Part shown: one piece after another, positions 1-4,640 of the stretch
Layout: each line of letters opens with the position of its first letter
Position numbering within the stretch: the stretch's first letter is position 1
Assembly (NCBI GenBank): GCA_002314805.1
Contig: DCHJ01000077.1
Coordinates: 948-7,268, forward strand
Origin: Lachnospiraceae bacterium UBA1755
GTDB taxonomy: Bacteria; Bacillota; Clostridia; Lachnospirales; Lachnospiraceae
DNA length: 6,321 nt
Direction of reading: 5' to 3'
Position numbers and translations under genes: made by a program
Notes under the pieces: generated by a model
Seen by the model: only the letters and a program-made list of their open reading frames with translations
The model's database searches: none
What the model was told of the DNA's origin: nothing

Positions 1-936
1 ATGGTAGACGGTGCAGTAGGAACGGCAAGACGCTGCTGGGCTCTCGCACAGAATACGGCAATGCTCCTGTGTATCGCAATAGCTATCACACCTGCGTTTA
101 AAATGCATTTCTGGAATATCGGTGCAGAGGGACAGGTGCTCATAGGCGGGTTTGACTGTGCCACGGTAATGCTTAAGCTTGGCGGCAAGCTTCCGACACC
201 GCTGCTTATTATCATAATGCTGATAGCTGCACTGGCGGCAGGTGCTGTATGGGGACTTATTCCTGCATATTTCAATGCAAAGAAGAATTGTAACGAGACG
301 CTCTTTACGCTTATGATGAACTATGTTGCCATTCAGCTCATAGGATTCTTTGTGCTTGAGTGGTCGGTGCCTAAGGGTTCCGGTCAGATCGGTATCATCA
401 ATCAGAAGACTCAGGCCGGATGGATTCCCCCGCTTTTCGGGAAGGCATATCTCATAAATATCCTTATTGTTGTGGCAGTTACCGTTGCAATTGCGATTTA
501 TCTTTCAAAGAGCAAACACGGATATGAGATCACTGTAGTAGGAGAGTCACGCAATACAGCCCGTTACATCGGAATCGATGTCAGGAAGGTTATTATCAGA
601 ACGATGGTCCTTTCAGGTGCTATATGCGGTCTTGCCGGTTTCCTGCTTGTAGCAGGACAGGATCACACGATCACCAAGGAGACAGCAGGCGGCAACGGCT
701 TCACAGCCATCATGGTAAGCTGGCTTGCAAAGTTTGATCCCAAGTGGATGGTGCTCACGGCACTGCTCATATGTTTCCTTGAGAAGGGTGCAGGAGAGAT
801 CGCAACGATGTTTAACCTCAATCTTGCATTTGCCGATATCATTACAGGAATCATCATCTTCTTTATAGTAGGCAGTGACTTCTTCATCAACTACAAGATT
901 GTTTTCCGTGGTTCAGGGAAGGAGGTGGCAGCATGA
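1..936 (+). CDS. Nucleoside-type ABC transporter permease, first of two (5' end cut by window)
   Basis: This is an inner-membrane permease of the BPD_transp_2 family, of the kind found in BmpA/NupNOPQ nucleoside importers. It would form half of the channel, probably moving purine nucleosides or related compounds. The visible 311 residues include the signature NIGAEGQ (residues 39-45), which in relatives follows the early membrane segments. They also include the cytoplasmic coupling region around G174 (GYEITVVGES, then ARYIGID), which contacts the ATPase. About seven hydrophobic stretches are visible, for example residues 19-33, 68-90, 150-168 and the C-terminal FADIITGIIIFFIVG region. Relatives run to roughly 350 residues and carry extra N-terminal sequence before the NIGAEGQ region, so the ATG at position 1 is probably an internal methionine and the true start lies upstream. 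The stop overlaps the start of the next permease (ATGA), indicating one operon. The substrate is inferred from family; a BmpA lipoprotein and ATPase gene would be expected upstream. Alternatives are other sugar or branched-chain-type permeases, but the paired arrangement favours nucleosides. Confidence 0.88.
   Translation: MVDGAVGTARRCWALAQNTAMLLCIAIAITPAFKMHFWNIGAEGQVLIGGFDCATVMLKLGGKLPTPLLIIIMLIAALAAGAVWGLIPAYFNAKKNCNETLFTLMMNYVAIQLIGFFVLEWSVPKGSGQIGIINQKTQAGWIPPLFGKAYLINILIVVAVTVAIAIYLSKSKHGYEITVVGESRNTARYIGIDVRKVIIRTMVLSGAICGLAGFLLVAGQDHTITKETAGGNGFTAIMVSWLAKFDPKWMVLTALLICFLEKGAGEIATMFNLNLAFADIITGIIIFFIVGSDFFINYKIVFRGSGKEVAA
917..936 (+). promoter_or_regulatory. Ribosome binding site and ATGA stop/start overlap coupling the two permeases
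   Basis: A strong Shine-Dalgarno stretch, GGAAGGAGG at 917-925, sits 7 bases before the ATG at 933. That ATG shares bases with the TGA stop of the first permease (933-936, ATGA). This supports the 933 start over the next in-frame ATG at 939, and implies translational coupling that would keep the two permease subunits in equal amounts. Confidence 0.85.
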
Positions 937-1913
937 TAATGTTTATTCAGAGAGCTATCATTCAGGGGATCCCGCTTCTGTTTGGCGCAACAGGCGAGAT
1001 CATGACTGAAAAGTCAGGCAACCTCAACCTCGGTATTCCGGGTATTATGTATTCAGGTGCCATCGGAGGTGTTATCGGTGCGTTCCTCTATGAGAATGCA
1101 GTCGGGCCGGAGAACCTGAATCCGGCACTGGCGATACTCATCCCGTTATTTGCATCACTGATACTGTCACTGTTCATGGGACTGATATACTGTTTCCTTA
1201 CAGTTACGCTCAGAGCCAACCAGAACGTTACAGGTCTTGCACTTACGACCTTTGGTGTAGGTGTGGGCAACTTCTTCGGCGGATCGCTTATCAAGCTTTC
1301 AGGAGCAGATGTACCATCCATCAACCTTACTGCAACAAGTAATTTCTTTAAGGCCAAGCTGCCCTTTGCAGGTGATCTGGGAGTGGTGGGAGAGCTGATA
1401 TTCAGCTACAGTTTCCTGGCGTACCTGGCAATCATCATTGCGATACTGGCATCGATAGTACTTATGAAGACCAGAGTCGGACTTCACCTGCGTGCAGTCG
1501 GCGAGAATCCGGCAACCGCAGATGCAGCAGGCATCAGTGTAACAAAGTATAAGTACTTTGCGACCTGTATAGGCAGTATGGTCGCAGGTCTGGGTGGACT
1601 TTTCTACATCATGGATTATGCATATGGTGTATGGTCCAACAACGGTTTCGGAGACAGAGGCTGGCTTGCGGTAGCGCTTGTTATCTTCTCCACGTGGAAG
1701 CCTGTTGTAGCGATCGCCGGATCCTTTATCTTCGGTGCGCTGCTTATCGTACAGAACTATATTCCTAACCTCACTATGAGTGCGCAGGAGATCATCAAGA
1801 TGCTTCCTTATGTGGTAACGATCGTAGTCCTCATAATAGTTTCGGCAAGAAACAGGAAAGAGAACCAGCCACCGGCAAGCCTCGGTCTCCCGTATTTCAG
1901 AGAGGATCGATAA
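933..1913 (+). CDS. Nucleoside-type ABC transporter permease, second of two
   Basis: This is the partner permease of the same importer (BPD_transp_2 family; NupQ/BmpD-like by position and sequence). It is 326 residues and appears full length, since relatives are about 300-320. The N-terminal signature GEIMTEKSGNLNLGIPGIM (residues 21-39) matches the family's 'GE..TE+SG.LNLG..G' block. The cytoplasmic coupling region GLHLRAVGEN...ADAAGIS lies at 183-202. Several long hydrophobic segments follow the expected pattern, including residues 44-53, 64-91, 160-177 and 289-303. The C-terminus is a short basic and polar tail. Its start overlaps the stop of the upstream permease and has a strong ribosome binding site. 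Only 11 bases separate the stop from a strong hairpin, so this is probably the last gene of the transporter operon. The membrane-permease role is clear; nucleoside specificity comes from the family and the pair arrangement, not from substrate residues. Confidence 0.9.
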   Translation: MIMFIQRAIIQGIPLLFGATGEIMTEKSGNLNLGIPGIMYSGAIGGVIGAFLYENAVGPENLNPALAILIPLFASLILSLFMGLIYCFLTVTLRANQNVTGLALTTFGVGVGNFFGGSLIKLSGADVPSINLTATSNFFKAKLPFAGDLGVVGELIFSYSFLAYLAIIIAILASIVLMKTRVGLHLRAVGENPATADAAGISVTKYKYFATCIGSMVAGLGGLFYIMDYAYGVWSNNGFGDRGWLAVALVIFSTWKPVVAIAGSFIFGALLIVQNYIPNLTMSAQEIIKMLPYVVTIVVLIIVSARNRKENQPPASLGLPYFREDR

Positions 1914-1924
1914 TGTAATATAAA

Positions 1925-1952
1925 AATACCGGGCCTCTGATGGCCCGGTATT
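1925..1952. terminator. Strong hairpin terminator between convergent genes, U-tract better on the - strand
   Basis: A perfect 11-bp stem (AATACCGGGCC at 1925-1935 pairing with GGCCCGGTATT at 1942-1952) encloses a 6-base loop. Read on the + strand it lies 11 bases after the permease stop, but only TT precedes AAACC, a weak U-tract. Read on the - strand, the stem runs into TTTTT then ATATTACATTA, a better intrinsic terminator. It is therefore likely bidirectional: it closes the permease operon and also stops transcripts from the phosphatase gene, which ends 188 bases to the right. Confidence 0.85.
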
Positions 1953-2139
1953 AAACCGTCCTGATAAGTGCGGACTCCGTGCAGGCTGCAGCATCGGCCG
2001 TTCCTGCGTTTTACCGGAAAGTGCCTGTTGGCAGACGTTGTACAGGCTGCATTACCGGTATTCTCCGTAAGGAGAATTCAAAGTTACCGGCGGTACCGGC
2101 TGCGGATCAAGTGTCAGTATCAGAATCAAGTATCAAATA
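1953..2139. other. Non-coding spacer between convergent genes, rich in short repeats
   Basis: No convincing gene lies in these 187 bases. The stretch has recurring short words: TACCGG at 2012, 2053, 2085 and 2094 (also inside the terminator stem at 1927), and GGCTGC at 1984, 2045 and 2098. It also has an 8-bp palindrome CGGTACCG at 2091-2098. The last part, 2105-2142, is a degenerate run of ATCAA/TATCA words directly after the phosphatase stop. If the phosphatase transcript ends at the hairpin at 1925-1952, this region would be its 3' untranslated region. Confidence 0.6.
2060..2077. repeat. Perfect 7-bp inverted repeat with 4-base loop
   Basis: ATTCTCC (2060-2066) and GGAGAAT (2071-2077) are perfect reverse complements separated by GTAA. 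There is no T-run after it on either strand, so it does not look like an intrinsic terminator. It could fold in the 3' untranslated RNA of the - strand gene or be part of a small degraded repeat. Confidence 0.6.
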
Positions 2140-2796
2140 TCAAATGGGTGTATCTGCCAGAAGATCGGATCCTGCAGAGGTCAGCTCCTCAAGGGAGCCA
2201 TAGCCCCAGAGGACACCGATGGATTTAATTGAGAGGGCTCTTGCACCTTCTATGTCAGTGAATCTGTCCCCGATCATTATCACACCGGAGCGGTCTGTGA
2301 CACCGACTGAATCAAGGACATAATCGATGACCTCCTGCTTGTCGGTACGCTGTTCGACATTTTTATTGACTATCGAACCGCCTATAAACTCAAAGCAATC
2401 GTATATCCCCTCGCGCTTTGCTATAGTAACAGCCAGATCCTCAGGCTTGCTTGTGGCTATGCAGAGATGCTTGCCGGCCTTTATGAGGCGTTCCAGCATA
2501 TCCGCTACGCCGGGATAGATGGAGCTTTCCTTCCAGCCCTGTACGGTATAGTATTCACGGAATTTTTTGACGGTCTCCCGTGCCTTTTCTTCGGAAAAAC
2601 CATAGTACCGGGCGAAAGCCTTGGCAAGGGGAGGACCGACGAAGCGTCTCAGATTATCGGGGTCTGTCTCTTCGATACCCTGACAATTAAGTGCGTGGCG
2701 AGCGGCATTGATGATACCCTCTCCGGTATCTACAAGGGTGCCGTCAAAATCAAACAGGAGCCAGTCATATTCTTTGGTAAGATACTGTATGTTCAT
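2140..2796 (-). CDS. HAD-superfamily phosphatase, phosphoglycolate phosphatase-like
   Basis: This is a cytoplasmic Mg-dependent phosphatase of the haloacid dehalogenase superfamily, Gph/PpaX-like, acting on a small phosphorylated metabolite. At 218 residues it matches the family's usual 210-230. Motif I is DFDGTLVDT, with nucleophile D16 and general acid/base D18. A helical C1 cap follows, containing RFVGPPLAKAF. Motif II is the CIATSK segment (T115/S116), the motif III lysine is probably K153 (TDKQEVIDYV), and motif IV is GDRFTDIEGA with metal-binding D177 and D181. All catalytic motifs are present. The ATG at 2796 is the only sensible start, because an in-frame TAG lies two codons upstream and motif I begins soon after. 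No Shine-Dalgarno sequence precedes it, which suggests a leaderless or weakly initiated message. It is divergent from the adenosyltransferase gene and convergent with the permease operon. The substrate is not determinable from sequence; phosphoglycolate, pyrophosphate or sugar phosphates are all possible. Confidence 0.9.
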   Translation of the reverse strand: MNIQYLTKEYDWLLFDFDGTLVDTGEGIINAARHALNCQGIEETDPDNLRRFVGPPLAKAFARYYGFSEEKARETVKKFREYYTVQGWKESSIYPGVADMLERLIKAGKHLCIATSKPEDLAVTIAKREGIYDCFEFIGGSIVNKNVEQRTDKQEVIDYVLDSVGVTDRSGVIMIGDRFTDIEGARALSIKSIGVLWGYGSLEELTSAGSDLLADTPI

Positions 2797-2803
2797 GCAC
2801 TAC

Positions 2804-2832
2804 ATTTTCGAGGAAAATAAATAGTTTGTCAA
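2804..2832 (-). promoter_or_regulatory. Candidate promoter for the phosphatase gene
   Basis: On the - strand a perfect -35 box TTGACA (2832-2827) is followed, after 17 bases, by a weak -10 box GAAAAT (2809-2804, 4 of 6 consensus bases). Transcription would then begin at about 2797, essentially at the ATG, giving a leaderless message consistent with the missing ribosome binding site. An alternative is TATACA on the - strand with TTTTCA 18 bases upstream; it overlaps the opposing promoter's -10 region and would give a leader of about 50 bases. Confidence 0.45.
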
Positions 2833-2839
2833 GCTTGAC
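2828..2839. repeat. Perfect 12-bp palindrome spanning both divergent -35 boxes
   Basis: GTCAAGCTTGAC is its own reverse complement. It contains most of both -35 elements (TTGACA on -, TTGACT on +), which are separated by only two bases. It could be a repressor operator for a dimeric regulator, or simply the by-product of two back-to-back -35 boxes. Confidence 0.7.
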
Positions 2840-2863
2840 TTAGAGCCGTGTTTTGTATATTAT
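2835..2863 (+). promoter_or_regulatory. Strong sigma-A-type promoter for the adenosyltransferase/ligase pair
   Basis: TTGACT (2835-2840, 5 of 6 consensus bases) and TATTAT (2858-2863, 5 of 6) are separated by exactly 17 bases. The start site would be near 2870, giving a 45-base leader before the ATG at 2915. That leader is far too short to hold a cobalamin riboswitch. Confidence 0.75.
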
Positions 2864-2869
2864 TATTCA

Positions 2870-2892
2870 GGTTTTTTTGAAAACCGCGTTTT
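2870..2892 (+). promoter_or_regulatory. Overlapping small hairpins at the start of the leader RNA
   Basis: GGTTTT (2870-2875) can pair with AAAACC (2880-2885) around loop TTTG, placing a 6-bp hairpin at the predicted 5' end. The same AAAAC (2880-2884) can pair instead with GTTTT (2888-2892) around a 3-base loop. The two folds exclude each other. Both are A-U rich and weak; mRNA 5'-end protection is the simplest role if any. Confidence 0.35.
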
Positions 2893-2914
2893 GATTTTCT
2901 GGAGAGTTTTTGTC

Positions 2915-3400
2915 ATGTATAAAGGTAAAGTGATCGTAATCTACGGAATGGGCAAGGGCAAGACAACGTCTGCCATCGGAAAGAGCATCAAATATCTTGC
3001 AGAGGGCAGGACTGTGAGCATGATCCAGTTCCTGAAGGGGAGCCGTGAAAGTGCAATGTTTGATGTACTGCGCAGGTTTGAGCCGGATATGAAGGTGTTT
3101 CGCTTTGAGAAGCATCTGGAGAAGTTTTCCGAACTGGATGAAGAAGAGAAGGCGGAAGAACTGGCAAATATCAGAAACGGCCTCAATTTTGCGCAAAAGG
3201 TGCTTACGACAGAGAGCTGCGATGTACTTATCCTTGATGAGGTGCTGGGTCTGATAGACCGGGGGATCATACCCGAAGAGGATCTGATCTCTATTATCAG
3301 GAAGAGACCTGACAGTATGGATCTCATGGTAACCGGCAGGGTGCTTTGCGATGGAGTGAGGGATCTTGCTAATGAAGTTTATAGAATTGATGCGGAGTAA
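2915..3400 (+). CDS. Short CobA/CobO-type corrinoid adenosyltransferase homologue
   Basis: This is a P-loop protein of the CobA/CobO/BtuR family, which transfers the 5'-deoxyadenosyl group of ATP to the cobalt of corrinoids in the cytoplasm. The nucleotide-binding loop GMGKGKTT is at residues 11-18, the Walker B-like LILDEV has D108 and E109, and the family block RKRPDSMDLMVTGR is at 129-142. The start is ATG 2915, not the TTG at 2891: GGAGAG at 2901-2906 lies 8 bases before the ATG, and the protein then begins MYKGKVIVIYG as in relatives. The 161-residue length is short compared with about 180-200 for classical CobA. The protein ends soon after the block, where classical members continue into a conserved KHPF...GI-type tail, and that tail is missing. 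It is the first gene of a pair with the CofE-like gene, 5 bases apart. No corrinoid gene or riboswitch is visible nearby, so the substrate may be a corrinoid or something else. The family call is firm; the exact reaction is inferred. Confidence 0.85.
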   Translation: MYKGKVIVIYGMGKGKTTSAIGKSIKYLAEGRTVSMIQFLKGSRESAMFDVLRRFEPDMKVFRFEKHLEKFSELDEEEKAEELANIRNGLNFAQKVLTTESCDVLILDEVLGLIDRGIIPEEDLISIIRKRPDSMDLMVTGRVLCDGVRDLANEVYRIDAE

Positions 3401-3408
3401 GAATTATG
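3394..3408 (+). promoter_or_regulatory. Ribosome binding site of the CofE-like gene inside the upstream stop region
   Basis: GGAG at 3394-3397 is formed by the last sense codons of the adenosyltransferase gene (GCG GAG TAA) and lies 8 bases before the ATG at 3406. Ribosomes finishing the first gene would be placed to start the second, so the two proteins are probably made together. Confidence 0.75.
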
Positions 3409-4599
3409 AGAACAGTTGGAACAGTTTCCCGAGGTGTAAGATGTCCTGTTGTTAAGGAAGGAGATGACCTTGTAAAGATCGTCGCAGATGCTATTGAAGA
3501 GATGGGCAGGAGCGAGAATGTGACTTTCCACGAAAAGGACGTTGTAGCAGTGACTGAGGCGGTAGTAGGCCGTACCCAGGGTAATTATGCAGCAACAGAC
3601 GATATTGCCGCTGACTGCAGGACAAAATTCGGCACAGATGAGATCGGTATTGTATTCCCGATCATGAGCCGCAACAGGATCTCAGTATGTCTTAAGGGCT
3701 TTGCCAAGGCATTTAAGAAGGCATACATCCTCATGAGTTATCCTTCGGATGAAGTGGGAAATCATCTTTTTGATGATGACCTCCTTGATGAAAAGGGTGT
3801 TAACCCGTATTCAGACGTACTTGATGAGAAGCAGTACCGTGATACCTTCGGCTATGTAAAACATCCGTTTACAGGTGTTGACTATGTAGAATACTACAGC
3901 GAGCTCTTCAGAGCAGAGGGCTGTGAGCCTGTATTTATTTTTGCAAATGACTGCAGAGCTGTCCTTAAGTACACAAAGAATGTTATCTGCTGTGATATCC
4001 ACACACGAGAGCAGTCAAGAAGGAGACTGATAAAAGCCGGCGGAGAGAAGATACTCACGATGGCAGACATCCTCAATGCTCCGGTCAGCGGAAGCGGTTA
4101 CAATGAGAAATACGGTCTCTATGGCTCCAACAAGGCAACTGACGACAAGGTGAAGCTTTTCCCGCGTGACTGCGATAAATTCGTAAACGAGCTTCAGGCA
4201 GTCCTTGAGCAGAGGACCGGTGTCAAGATGAACTGCATGGTATACGGCGACGGCGCATTCAAGGATCCCGTAGGAAAGATATGGGAGCTTGCAGATCCGG
4301 TTGTCAGCCCTGCATACACAGAAAATCTTGAGGGCAAGCCAAATGAGCTTAAGCTTAAGTATCTTGCAGACAATGATTTCAAGGATCTCTCCGGTGATTC
4401 ACTTCAGGCAGCTATGAAGGAAGCCATCGAAAAGCAGCACGGAAGTGACATGGTAGGCCAGATGAAGTCAGAGGGTACGACACCGAGACGTCTTACAGAT
4501 CTTATCGGTTCTCTCTGCGATCTCACGTCAGGTTCAGGTGACAAGGGTACCCCGATCGTCTTTATCCAGGGATATTTTGATACATGGGCTGACCAGTGA
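3406..4599 (+). CDS. CofE-like F420-0:gamma-glutamyl ligase family protein (long clostridial form)
   Basis: This is a homologue of coenzyme F420-0:L-glutamate ligase (F420_ligase family), which in methanogens and actinobacteria uses GTP to join glutamate to a phospho-lactyl flavin cofactor. Clostridia commonly carry this roughly 400-residue form, annotated by homology; its real substrate is not established to my knowledge. Strongly conserved-looking blocks are SRGVRCPV (8-15), VAVTEAVVGRTQGNYA (47-62), FPIMSRNR (84-91), SYPSDEVGNHL (111-121), KHPFTGVDY (152-160), VYGDGAFKDP (279-288), TTPRRLTDLIGSLCDL (358-373) and SGSGDKGTP (375-383). Acidic residues in these blocks (E51, D115, E116, D282, D287, D379) are candidates for metal and nucleotide binding, though I cannot map them with certainty onto CofE. 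At 397 residues it is well over the roughly 250 of archaeal CofE, so extra structure is present. It is predicted to be cytoplasmic, with no signal peptide or membrane segment. It is co-transcribed with the adenosyltransferase homologue. The family call is good; a role in F420 synthesis is doubtful. Confidence 0.82.
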   Translation: MRTVGTVSRGVRCPVVKEGDDLVKIVADAIEEMGRSENVTFHEKDVVAVTEAVVGRTQGNYAATDDIAADCRTKFGTDEIGIVFPIMSRNRISVCLKGFAKAFKKAYILMSYPSDEVGNHLFDDDLLDEKGVNPYSDVLDEKQYRDTFGYVKHPFTGVDYVEYYSELFRAEGCEPVFIFANDCRAVLKYTKNVICCDIHTREQSRRRLIKAGGEKILTMADILNAPVSGSGYNEKYGLYGSNKATDDKVKLFPRDCDKFVNELQAVLEQRTGVKMNCMVYGDGAFKDPVGKIWELADPVVSPAYTENLEGKPNELKLKYLADNDFKDLSGDSLQAAMKEAIEKQHGSDMVGQMKSEGTTPRRLTDLIGSLCDLTSGSGDKGTPIVFIQGYFDTWADQ

Positions 4600-4640
4600 G
4601 GCACGTAAACCATTGGTTTGCTTCGGGAATCGGACAATAA
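4600..4640 (+). other. Short spacer with small palindrome before the ABC-F gene
   Basis: The 41-base gap holds AAACC-ATT-GGTTT (4607-4619), a 5-bp stem with a 3-base loop and no T-run long enough for termination. No good Shine-Dalgarno sequence precedes the ATG at 4641; GGGA at 4625-4628 is 12 bases away. No convincing promoter is seen, so read-through from the upstream pair is the simplest view. Confidence 0.45.

Noticed and set aside
1299..1994. A 231-residue - strand open frame opposite the second permease
   Set aside because: It lies antisense to a well-supported membrane protein, crosses the terminator hairpin, and has no recognisable domain.
1979..2100. CRISPR array or tandem repeat
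   Set aside because: The repeated words are 6-9 bases with unequal spacing and unlike flanks, with no repeat-spacer structure.
1968..2228. Two + strand open frames (86 and 74 residues) in the convergent spacer
   Set aside because: They overlap the end of the phosphatase gene, lack good ribosome binding sites, and encode Arg/Gln-rich sequence unlike any family.
2891..2914. TTG at 2891 as the start of the adenosyltransferase homologue
   Set aside because: The ribosome binding site GGAGAG at 2901-2906 would lie inside the coding region and points to ATG 2915, which also gives the family-like N-terminus.
2864..2914. Cobalamin riboswitch upstream of the adenosyltransferase homologue
   Set aside because: The leader is only about 45 bases, and no B12-box-like sequence or large fold is present.
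4607..4619. AAACC-ATT-GGTTT as an intrinsic terminator after the CofE-like gene
   Set aside because: It has a 5-bp weak stem and only three T bases, all within the stem, so effective termination is unlikely.
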